This document shows, in pieces, positions 12,366-19,326 of a stretch of DNA of 22,040 nucleotides. Every line of letters starts with the position of its first letter. Within the stretch, counting starts at the first letter, position 1. Under the pieces are notes generated by a model. That model searched no databases, had not been told where the DNA came from, and worked only from the letters and a program-made list of their open reading frames with translations. The stretch covers positions 1-22,040 of the forward strand of contig DASZYF010000159.1 of assembly GCA_035545535.1 (NCBI GenBank), in the 5' to 3' direction. A program made the translations under genes and the position numbers. The stretch comes from DASZYF01 sp035545535. Its GTDB lineage: Bacteria; Actinomycetota; Actinomycetes; Mycobacteriales; CAJCIY01.

Positions 12366-14824
12366 GACGCCGCTCCGCCGGCCTGCTTCAGCACCGCGCG
12401 GCCGTCGAGGTTGAGCGCCCGCAGCTCACCGCGGACCGGCAGGTCGCCGGGCGCGTGCGGGTCGGGCCGGAGCCGCACGCGCGCCTGCCCGCCGGGTGGG
12501 AGCGTGAGGTAGGAGTCCTCGGCGATCCAGCCGGGCGCCTCGATGCGGACGAGCTGGGCGAGGCGCTCCGTGCTGATGTCGACGACCGGCCCGCCGTCGG
12601 TGAGCGTCACCTCCCCGCGGAGCCCGAGGTCGGGCTCGGCGGGCCGGCGGGCGCCGAGCGGCAGGTGCACGCGCGTGCGGACGGCGGTCCCGGCCGCGTC
12701 GCGCAGCACCACCGCGACCACGTCGTGCACCGGCGCTCCGAACTTGTAGGCGTAGCCGAGGTCCCGGAACCCGCCGACCACGTCCTCGAGGTCGACGGTG
12801 AGCGATCCGCGCGCCGGGACGTGCACGTCGCCCGCACCGCTCTCCGTGGGCACGGCGGCGCGCGACCACGCGTTCACCTCGAGGGTGCCTGACCAGTCAC
12901 TGTCCGTGTCGTTGACGACGACCGCCCGCAGGCCGGCGAGCCCGTGGTCGCGGATGAGGAGGGCGAACGGCGCGAGCACCTGGCGCAGCGCGTACCAGGG
13001 CGCCTTGGGCCGGCCGAAGACGTCGACGAGGCCCCAGCCGGCGCCCGCGACCAGGTCGCGCTGGGTGAGGACGATGCCGCCGGCGCAGCCGGAGGCCGGG
13101 TCCCGCCAGGCGGTGAACACGTGCTCCATCGCCAGCGCGACGGCCGCGCGGCCGAGGTCGAGCGCGCGGTCCGGGTCGCGCCAGCGCTCGGTGGTGGGGT
13201 CGACGTCGAAGATCTCGCGCACGTAGTGGTCGCGCACGTCCTCGAAGTCCCAGCTGGCGCCCGCGTCGCGCGGGATCGCGGCCTTCCAGGCCGGGTGGTG
13301 GCCCGCCACGGGCGCGCCGCCGAAGACCTCGTCGACCGTCACCGGCTCGGGCGGGTTGGACAGCGCGAGGCACTCCGAGGCGAACCGCACGCCGGCGCTC
13401 TCGACCGCGGCGAGCGGGAGCAGGTAGGCGCCCACCCCGAACCAGTGCGCGATGCCCACGTCCGGGCGGAACGGGCGCGAGCCGCCGGTGGGGCTCGACG
13501 ACAGCCACGGCACGCCGGGCAGCGCGGCGCCGACCCGCGCCGGCACGTGCTCGGTGAGCACCGGCAGCGTGCGGCGCTCCTCGGGCAGGCCGAGCATCGC
13601 GGCCTGCTGCTCGATCTCGCTGCCACCGCAGAGCACGGCGACGGACGGCCGGCCCTGCACCGCGTCGAGGAGGTCGTCGACCTCGGCGTCGAGCTCGGCG
13701 ATGAAGTCGGGGTCCTCGGGCGGGTCGACGTTGGCGATCATCAGGTCCTGCCACACGAGCAGGCCGAGCTCGTCGCAGGCGTCCCAGAACGCGGCGGTCT
13801 CGTACACGCCGGTCCCGGTCACGCGGACCATGTTCATCCCGCCGTCGCGCATCTGCGCGAGCGCTGCGCGGACGGCCGCCGGGTCCTCGGCCAGGCCGAC
13901 GGCGTCGAGCGGGATCCAGCACCCGCCGCGGCAGAAGACCGGTTCGCCGTTCACGCGCAGCGCGAAGCCGTCGTCGCGGGTGTCGGCTTCGACGGTGCGC
14001 AGGCCGATGCGCCCCAGGTCGAGCGTCGTGCCGTCGACGTCGAGCGCGAGCGGGGCGAGCGGTTGGGCGCCGTGCGTGTGCGGCCACCAGCGGGCAAGGC
14101 CGGGCAGCGCGAGGGTGCCGCTGGCGACGCCGTCGGCGTCGACGGCGAGCGTCGCCGCGTGGTCGCCGGAGCGCAGCACGACGGTGCTCGCCGCCGATGC
14201 TCCGGCGAGCGCGATGCGCACACCGACCAGCGCGCCGCCGCCGTCCGGCCGCACGTCGATGGTGCGCCGGAGCACGCGCGGCCCGGTGCCGACGATGCGC
14301 AGCCCGCGCCACGGGCCGACGATCGTCTGCGCACCGTGCAGCACCGGCAGCCGGCCCCAGAGCGACGTGCGCCACCAGCGCAGTCCCTGCTGCGGCAGAA
14401 GCGTCGTGCGCCAGCGCGGGCGCGGACGCTTCTGCGCCACGAGCGGCGTGAGCGCCGCGAAGCGCACGACGATCTCGTCGTCGCCGGTGAGCACGACCGG
14501 GGCCTCGTGCCGACGGAACATCGACGTGCTGTCGATGACCGGCTCCCCGTTGACCCACACCGTCGCGGCGGTCGCCAGGCCGTCCGCGATCAGCGTCGCC
14601 GCACCGGCGGCACCGCTCGCGTGCCCGCGGTACCACCAGTCGACGCTCTCGATGTCCTGCGGCACAGGCAGTCCCGCGTCACGGTGCGCGCCGGCGACGG
14701 TGCCCGGGACCGGCGCGGAGATCCACGTGAGACCGGCGGCGTCGAGCCCGGCCGGCGCGTCGACCGCACCGGGCGCGCTCGCCGCGCACGACCACGCGAC
14801 GCCGCGGAGGCGGTCAGCCTCCAT
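12362..14824 (-). CDS. Glycoside hydrolase family 2 protein, beta-mannosidase-like
   Basis: The 820-residue protein has the GH2 order: an N-terminal galactose-binding-like sandwich (about 1-180, with WISAPVPGTV and WVNGEPV), an immunoglobulin-like domain (about 185-280), a TIM barrel (about 285-620) and C-terminal beta domains. Barrel motifs include VNGEPVFCRGGCWIPLDAV (291-309) and GMNMVRVTGTGVYE (329-342). The acid/base is probably Glu403 in CGGSE and the nucleophile Glu484 in FASECLALSNPP. Unusually, the Asn that precedes the acid/base in clan A is Ser402. No signal peptide is seen, so the enzyme is probably cytoplasmic. The ATG at 14824 overlaps the DUF1839 gene by 11 bp and lacks a clear ribosome site. 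Its place among carrier-protein genes suggests that a glycoside is an acceptor or an intermediate. Confidence 0.82.
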   Translation of the reverse strand: MEADRLRGVAWSCAASAPGAVDAPAGLDAAGLTWISAPVPGTVAGAHRDAGLPVPQDIESVDWWYRGHASGAAGAATLIADGLATAATVWVNGEPVIDSTSMFRRHEAPVVLTGDDEIVVRFAALTPLVAQKRPRPRWRTTLLPQQGLRWWRTSLWGRLPVLHGAQTIVGPWRGLRIVGTGPRVLRRTIDVRPDGGGALVGVRIALAGASAASTVVLRSGDHAATLAVDADGVASGTLALPGLARWWPHTHGAQPLAPLALDVDGTTLDLGRIGLRTVEADTRDDGFALRVNGEPVFCRGGCWIPLDAVGLAEDPAAVRAALAQMRDGGMNMVRVTGTGVYETAAFWDACDELGLLVWQDLMIANVDPPEDPDFIAELDAEVDDLLDAVQGRPSVAVLCGGSEIEQQAAMLGLPEERRTLPVLTEHVPARVGAALPGVPWLSSSPTGGSRPFRPDVGIAHWFGVGAYLLPLAAVESAGVRFASECLALSNPPEPVTVDEVFGGAPVAGHHPAWKAAIPRDAGASWDFEDVRDHYVREIFDVDPTTERWRDPDRALDLGRAAVALAMEHVFTAWRDPASGCAGGIVLTQRDLVAGAGWGLVDVFGRPKAPWYALRQVLAPFALLIRDHGLAGLRAVVVNDTDSDWSGTLEVNAWSRAAVPTESGAGDVHVPARGSLTVDLEDVVGGFRDLGYAYKFGAPVHDVVAVVLRDAAGTAVRTRVHLPLGARRPAEPDLGLRGEVTLTDGGPVVDISTERLAQLVRIEAPGWIAEDSYLTLPPGGQARVRLRPDPHAPGDLPVRGELRALNLDGRAVLKQAGGAAS

Positions 14825-15782
14825 AGCGCGCCGCGAGCCGGTCGAGGGCGCCGTCCCAGCCGTCGGCCATCTCGTCGATGAGTGGCTGCACGTCGACCGC
14901 GCGGCCGCGCGCGGCGCGGGCCAGCTTGAGCTGCAGGGTGTTCGCCGTCTGCGCGACCGCGCGCAGCTGCTCGGCGACGTCGGCGAGGCCGCCCCCGTCG
15001 TGCGCGTCGAACCACGCGACGAGGTCACCGCAGAGCTCCGCGGTGGAGCCGAACATGCGGCACGTGCCGAACGCGTACCCGTGGAAGAAGTCGAGCTCCT
15101 CCTCGGCCAGGCGGGCGACGTCCTCGACGATGCGCTTGCCCATCGCCGTGACCGGGTTGCGCTCGGGTCGGCGGGCGAGGTGCCCGCGCAGGATGCCCGC
15201 GACGAGCTCGACGCTCGGCGTGCCCTTCACGAGGTGCTCGAGCCGCACGAGCTCGACGTACGGCACCATCCCGACAGGGTCGGGGCCGGTGCGCATGACC
15301 ACTTCGTAGTCCTCGCCGGCGATCTCGAAGTAGCCGGGCCCGTGGAAGTAGCCGAGCCGGCCCGCGTCGCGATCGATGTCGACCGGGCCGATGGTGGTCT
15401 TGTCGTGCCGCAGCCGGTAGCTGACGCCCGCGGTGTCGGGCAGGTGGAACGCATCGGCCTCGACGGTGAGCAGGCGCCCGCGCGCGAGCTGCTCCTCCAC
15501 GTGGTCGGCGAGCGGGCGCCACGCGTTGATCTCAGCGACGTCGATCCCGTAGAGCGCGCGCAGGTCGGCCTCGGGGTACTTGCCGAAGCCCCACTGGTCG
15601 TCGTCGTAGTCGCTCGCGACCGTGAAGCACAGGCCGACGACCGGATCGCAGCCGAGCGTGTGCAGCACCTCGACCCAGAGGTCGATGTAGCAGTTGGTCT
15701 CCGGCCAGATCCGCTCGTCCGCGTGGATCGGGTGCCGCTGGTAGGTCGCCGCATCGAGCGCGAGCGCGGCGGCCCTGCTCAC
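14814..15782 (-). CDS. DUF1839 family protein
   Basis: This 322-residue soluble protein has acidic and aromatic-rich motifs such as HADERIWPETNCYIDLWVE, DDDQWGFGKY and YFHGPGYFEIAGEDYE. I recognise it as DUF1839, a family often encoded beside amino acid:[carrier protein] ligases. The biochemical role is not known to me. A function in handling the loaded carrier or as a cofactor-independent tailoring enzyme is possible. The GTG at 15782 is chosen because it overlaps the ligase stop in the same GTGA arrangement used elsewhere here. The upstream TTG at 15815 would give 11 more residues inside the ligase gene and has no better ribosome site. Its end overlaps the GH2 start by 11 bp. Confidence 0.75.
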   Translation of the reverse strand: MSRAAALALDAATYQRHPIHADERIWPETNCYIDLWVEVLHTLGCDPVVGLCFTVASDYDDDQWGFGKYPEADLRALYGIDVAEINAWRPLADHVEEQLARGRLLTVEADAFHLPDTAGVSYRLRHDKTTIGPVDIDRDAGRLGYFHGPGYFEIAGEDYEVVMRTGPDPVGMVPYVELVRLEHLVKGTPSVELVAGILRGHLARRPERNPVTAMGKRIVEDVARLAEEELDFFHGYAFGTCRMFGSTAELCGDLVAWFDAHDGGGLADVAEQLRAVAQTANTLQLKLARAARGRAVDVQPLIDEMADGWDGALDRLAARYGG

Positions 15783-16687
15783 AGCCCGAGCCTCTCCCGC
15801 AAGCTCTGCGGCCAAGCGCCGACATCAAGGCCGTGCGCGCGGAGCAGGGCGAGCGTGCAGCGCTCGAGGCCGAAGCCCACGCACGCCGAGTGCATGACGG
15901 TGCCGTCGCCGGCCTGGATGCCGATGTCGCGACCGAAGTGGTCCTCGTGGCAGTTGGCTGACGCCACGGCGTTGGGGCTCGCCGGGTCGCCGAGCGCCGC
16001 GACGATCTCGTACTTGAGGACGCGGTCGCGCTGGTCGTTGGCGAGGAAGCGGCCGGCGCGCCCGAAGAACGGGTCGTTGGCGACGACGACCTCGACCTCG
16101 ACGCCGAGCCCGCCCATGAGCGCGGCCGCGCGCTCGGCCCAGAGGTCGCGGTGCGCGACGGCGCCGGCCTCGACGCCCGCGTACACGATCTCGCGCTGGC
16201 GGAACGCCTGCAGGCGGCCCGGGTCGAGGCTCGGCTCGTGCCGGAAGCACCAGCCGAGCACGTCGAAGTGCAGACCGTCGGCCGGGACCGGCGTCGTGAG
16301 CTGCTCGAACAGCGGGTGGCAGGCGGCGGAGCACAGCGTCACCTCGGCGGGCGCGAGGTCGGCGCTCCAGTCCTCGCCGGCGTCGAGCTTCGCGAGGATC
16401 TCGCGGTGCTCCTTGTCGCCGCCCATGAACGTGTGGATCGAGCCGGTGAGGTTCGGGAACGACTTGAGGTAGCCCGTCTTCTCGAACAGCGAGCGCGGGA
16501 TGACCGGGGGGAAGCGCAGCCACGTGGCGTTCTGGTCCGCCGAGGCCTCGTCGACGAGGCGCTCGATGCCCGCCACGATCGACTCGAACGTGCGCGACCG
16601 GCCGTAGAGCCCGTCCACCGCGGTGGGGACGAGCAGGCCGGCGGCGAGCAGGTCTTCGCGGAAGGCGACGCGGGGGTCGTCGGTCAT
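15779..16687 (-). CDS. Amino acid:[carrier protein] ligase (seryl-tRNA-synthetase-like)
   Basis: This 302-residue protein is only the class II catalytic core of an atypical (archaeal-type) seryl-tRNA synthetase, without the tRNA-binding arm. Motif 2 is present as CFRHEPSLDPGRLQAFRQRE (147-166) and motif 3 as GFGLER (271-276, Arg276). Likely zinc ligands are Cys123 (AACHP), Glu166 and Cys246 (ANCHEDH). Characterised homologues (Bradyrhizobium, Agrobacterium) adenylate glycine or alanine and load it on the phosphopantetheine arm of a small carrier protein, not on tRNA. The carrier gene is in the same operon two genes upstream. The ATG at 16687 follows AAGGAA, and only 2 nt separate it from the preceding stop. 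The amino acid used here cannot be read from the sequence. Confidence 0.9.
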   Translation of the reverse strand: MTDDPRVAFREDLLAAGLLVPTAVDGLYGRSRTFESIVAGIERLVDEASADQNATWLRFPPVIPRSLFEKTGYLKSFPNLTGSIHTFMGGDKEHREILAKLDAGEDWSADLAPAEVTLCSAACHPLFEQLTTPVPADGLHFDVLGWCFRHEPSLDPGRLQAFRQREIVYAGVEAGAVAHRDLWAERAAALMGGLGVEVEVVVANDPFFGRAGRFLANDQRDRVLKYEIVAALGDPASPNAVASANCHEDHFGRDIGIQAGDGTVMHSACVGFGLERCTLALLRAHGLDVGAWPQSLRERLGL

Positions 16688-16689
16688 CC

Positions 16690-17841
16690 TCAGGATTCCT
16701 TGGCGACCAGCAGCAGCTGCGCGTTGTTCTGCGTGATGCGGTCGTTGTTCACCATGAGCGCGGCGCCGTGCGCGTCGCGCAGGTGGCGGCCCAGGCAGTA
16801 CTGCGAGTCCATGCGGTAGGCCGAGATGCCGATGACCTGCATCGCGCGGTTCACGACGTCGACGACGATCTCCGACGCGGCGACCTTGAGCGTGTTCATC
16901 GCGATGGTGAAGCCGAAGCCCTCGAGCTCCTCGGGGTCGGCCTGCGCGCTCTCCCAGCGGGCGAGCGCACCGAGCACGAGGCCCTGCAGCTGCTGGTGCA
17001 CGCTGACGAGCTCAGCAAGGCGGGTCGCGGCCGGCAGCACGACGCCCGGCTTGGAACGGGCCTGCGACCGCACGTACTTGCGGGCCTTGTTGACCGCGGC
17101 CTCGGCGACACCGAGCCAGACCGACGACCACACCATGTGGCTGACCGGCAGCATCGTGCGGCTGGACACGTCGCCGTACGGCACCGGCACGACGTCGGCG
17201 AGCGGGCCCTCGGCGTCGAGCATGTAGCCGTGGCTGCACGTGCCGCGGAAGCCGAGCGCGTCCCACTCGGTGGTGCGCTGCAGCGTCACGCCGTCCCGGC
17301 GGCACACGACGATGACCTGGTCGTTGGGCGCGGCGTCGGCGTCCCGGCGCGCGGTCGCGAGGATCGCGTCGGCGTAGTCGCCGTAGGAGATGACCGGCGC
17401 GTTCTTCGACAGCTTGTAGTGGTCGCCGACCCGCTCGACGAAGCAGCTGCTCGTGCGGACGTCGCCGCCGATGCCGATCTCGGTCGTCGCCGACGCGAGC
17501 AGCAGCTGCTTCGCGGAGATCTCGCGCAGGTACTCGAGCAGCTCCGGCGTGCTGCCGTGCCGCACCAGGCAGGCCACCTGGATCTGGTGCATCGCGAAGA
17601 TCATCGCCGTCGACGCGCACTGCCGGCCGAGCGCCGTGATGGAGCGCGCGACGTCCGACATCGACGCGCCCATGCCCCCGAGCTCGACAGGGATGAGGGC
17701 AGCCATCAGCCCGGCCTCGCGCAGCCCGTCCACCGCGGCCTTCGGGAAGCTCCCGTCGCGGTCGATCTCGTCAGCGGTCGCCGCGAGCACGCCGTCCGCG
17801 ACCGCCGTCGCGCGCCGCTCGACCTCGCCCATCGTGGCCAT
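16690..17841 (-). CDS. Acyl-CoA dehydrogenase-like flavoprotein, probably acting on a carrier-bound substrate
   Basis: The 383-residue protein has the acyl-CoA dehydrogenase fold: an N-terminal helical domain (about 1-115, with PVELGGMGASMSD), a beta domain with SATTEIGIGGD (117-127) and WDALGFRGTCSHG (193-205), and a C-terminal helical bundle (240-383) with VIGISAYRMD (336-345) and LRDAHGAALM (354-363). FAD-binding positions look normal. At the site of the usual YEGT motif it reads MVNNDR (363-368), so the medium-chain-type catalytic Glu is missing. Another base, or another reaction such as amine oxidation or a non-redox role, must be considered. AGGAGG (17851-17856) lies 9 nt before the ATG. 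The leader shares CACAGGAGGG with that of the carrier protein gene. Confidence 0.87.
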   Translation of the reverse strand: MATMGEVERRATAVADGVLAATADEIDRDGSFPKAAVDGLREAGLMAALIPVELGGMGASMSDVARSITALGRQCASTAMIFAMHQIQVACLVRHGSTPELLEYLREISAKQLLLASATTEIGIGGDVRTSSCFVERVGDHYKLSKNAPVISYGDYADAILATARRDADAAPNDQVIVVCRRDGVTLQRTTEWDALGFRGTCSHGYMLDAEGPLADVVPVPYGDVSSRTMLPVSHMVWSSVWLGVAEAAVNKARKYVRSQARSKPGVVLPAATRLAELVSVHQQLQGLVLGALARWESAQADPEELEGFGFTIAMNTLKVAASEIVVDVVNRAMQVIGISAYRMDSQYCLGRHLRDAHGAALMVNNDRITQNNAQLLLVAKES

Positions 17842-17887
17842 CCGAGGCCCCCTCCTGTGAGACGCCCGTGGGACTGCGTGCCGACCG

Positions 17888-18133
17888 TCAGACCGCCGTC
17901 TGCGTCAGCTCGCCGATCGCCGCGCGGATGCCCGCGACGGACCCGAACGTGGACTTGCGCAGCATGCGGTCAGGGAACTCGACGTCGAAGGCATCCTCCA
18001 GCGCGAGCATCACGTTGACGCTTGCGTGGGAGGTGAGACCGACCTCGTAGAGGTCGGTGTCGTCACCGAGCGTCGAGACATCGACAGCGAGGCGGGCGTG
18101 CTCGGCGAGCACCGCGCGGATCTCGTCGTCCAT
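17888..18133 (-). CDS. Stand-alone acyl carrier protein (phosphopantetheine carrier)
   Basis: This 81-residue protein is one four-helix carrier domain. The attachment motif is EVGLTSHASV (30-39), with Ser35 as the phosphopantetheine site and T-S-H replacing the usual D-S-L. The second helix VNVMLALEDAF (39-49) and VEFPD (51-55) are typical. Its protein partner is most likely the amino acid ligase two genes downstream, which would load an amino acid on it. The ATG at 18133 is preceded at 8 nt by a strong AGGAGG. It is the first gene of the operon and is followed by a 46-nt gap. A fatty-acid ACP is unlikely given the neighbours. The phosphopantetheinyl transferase is not in the window. Confidence 0.92.
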   Translation of the reverse strand: MDDEIRAVLAEHARLAVDVSTLGDDTDLYEVGLTSHASVNVMLALEDAFDVEFPDRMLRKSTFGSVAGIRAAIGELTQTAV

Positions 18134-18143
18134 CAGCCAACCC

Positions 18144-18149
18144 TCCTGT
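18144..18149 (-). promoter_or_regulatory. Ribosome binding site of the carrier protein gene
   Basis: AGGAGG on the minus strand, 8 nt before the ATG at 18133. It lies in CACAGGAGGG, a string repeated in the leader of the acyl-CoA dehydrogenase-like gene. Confidence 0.75.
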
Positions 18150-18174
18150 GCAGTCCGCCTGTGCTGCTGTCGCC

Positions 18175-18260
18175 ACCTGTGGGCACGCGTGTTCGACCGC
18201 GGACCCACACGCCCGTCTCTTCTGCTTCGACCATCCCACCGATCACTTAACCCCACAGGT
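18175..18260. repeat. Widely spaced 9-bp inverted repeat upstream of the carrier-protein operon
   Basis: ACCTGTGGG (18175-18183) and CCCACAGGT (18252-18260) are perfect inverted copies 68 nt apart in the leader or promoter region of the operon. A related GACCCACAC string lies between them. This could be a pair of operator half-sites. I could not place a convincing -35/-10 pair here. Confidence 0.25.
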
Positions 18261-18305
18261 CGCAGCAAGCGGGTGCTTGGGTCGGGAAGCGGACATCTGC
18301 CGCCC

Positions 18306-18325
18306 CCGGCCGACCCCCCGGCCGG
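18306..18325 (-). terminator. GC-rich hairpin after the GH26 gene
   Basis: Arms CCGGCCG (18306-18312) and CGGCCGG (18319-18325) form a perfect 7-bp stem with a 6-nt loop, starting 2 nt after the GH26 stop. No T tract follows. It would end the glycosyltransferase-GH26 transcript before the carrier-protein operon. Confidence 0.55.
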
Positions 18326-18327
18326 CG

Positions 18328-19326
18328 CTAGGAGAGGGCCTTCCAGAGCTTCGCGTAGGTCTTGGACGCCTTCGGGTTCTGGACCGGGGCGTACAGGGAG
18401 GACCTCTGGTCCGAGCCGGAGGCGTTGAAGTAGGACTCGTAGGCCAGCTGGGCGGCGTGCTGCTGGAAGTAGCCGTGCATCTTCTGGATGTAGAACGCGT
18501 TGTCGCGGCCGCCGTCGGAGAACAGCGCCCACTCGGGGATCGAGAACTTCTTGTGGTGCTTCATCGCGAAGGTGAACCACTGGTCCAGGCCGCCCTGGAG
18601 CTGCAGGTAGTTCTGCCAGCCCTGCTCGTCGGTGACCTTGAACCACTTCCGGTCGTAGGCGTCGACGCCGATGATGTTGACGTAGGCGTCGCCCGGGTAG
18701 AGCGCCGAGAACGGGTTGTGCTTGACCTGGCTGTAGCCGTAGTTGCCGTTCCACTCGACGCGGAGCTTCGGCGAGACCTTGTGGATCAGGGTCGACACGT
18801 GGCGGAAGGCGGCCTTGAACGTGCTCGGGCTGTGGGCGGCCCACGGGTACCAGTCGCCGTTGAACTCCCAGCCGAGACGGATGAACGAGTTGGCGCGGCC
18901 GGCCGCCACGATGTGCTGCAGCAGGGCCTTGTAGTAGGTGTCGTACTTGCCGTTGGCGACCTGGGCGAGCGTGCTGCCCGGGGTGTTCACGTTGAGCGGC
19001 AGGGCGATCGAGATGCGGCCCTTGAAGCCTGCGTAGTCGTCGACGACCCAGGTGGCGGCCGCGAGGTCGCTCCAGCTGGTGCGGGGGACGATGACGCTGA
19101 CGACGTCGAGCTTGCTGCCCCGGTAGCGGGCGAAGCTCTGGATGGCGGCGAGGGAGCCGGTGTCGGCGGGCCAGGCGCCGGAGAGCCAGTGCACCTTCGC
19201 GGCGGCGGCCGCGGCCGGGTGCGCGGCGACCTGCGGCGCGCGCGGGCCGGCGCTGGCGACCCCGGGGACGGTGGAGGCGGCGAGCGCAGCGGCGGCCGCG
19301 ATGCCCGCGGCGGCCCGGAGCCTCAC
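18328..19326 (-). CDS. Secreted glycoside hydrolase, GH26-like (beta-mannanase fold)
   Basis: The 332-residue protein begins with a signal peptide: MRLR, an Ala-rich core, and a probable cleavage after Ala-Ser-Ala at about residue 26. A short Ala/Pro linker leads to a TIM barrel. FIRLGWEFNGDWYPW (148-162) is the GH26 acid/base motif, with Glu154. FSIPEWALFS (261-270) gives the likely nucleophile, Glu265. GH26 members cleave beta-mannans, beta-1,3-xylans or mixed glucans. In polysaccharide clusters such enzymes also trim the newly made chain. The GTG start overlaps the glycosyltransferase stop in GTGA, which indicates co-translation and favours a role in processing the cell's own exopolysaccharide rather than foraging. 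The exact linkage cleaved is unknown. Confidence 0.85.
   Translation of the reverse strand: MRLRAAAGIAAAAALAASTVPGVASAGPRAPQVAAHPAAAAAAKVHWLSGAWPADTGSLAAIQSFARYRGSKLDVVSVIVPRTSWSDLAAATWVVDDYAGFKGRISIALPLNVNTPGSTLAQVANGKYDTYYKALLQHIVAAGRANSFIRLGWEFNGDWYPWAAHSPSTFKAAFRHVSTLIHKVSPKLRVEWNGNYGYSQVKHNPFSALYPGDAYVNIIGVDAYDRKWFKVTDEQGWQNYLQLQGGLDQWFTFAMKHHKKFSIPEWALFSDGGRDNAFYIQKMHGYFQQHAAQLAYESYFNASGSDQRSSLYAPVQNPKASKTYAKLWKALS

Noticed and set aside
12944..14881. 645-codon plus-strand open frame opposite the GH2 gene
   Set aside because: Low-complexity Arg/Val/Glu translation with no recognisable domain; shadow of GH2.
13452..16472. Very long plus-strand open frame (about 1000 codons) opposite GH2, DUF1839 and ligase genes
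   Set aside because: It is an antisense shadow caused by high GC at codon position 3. Its translation is Arg/Ser/Pro-rich without domains, while the minus frames have clear family motifs.
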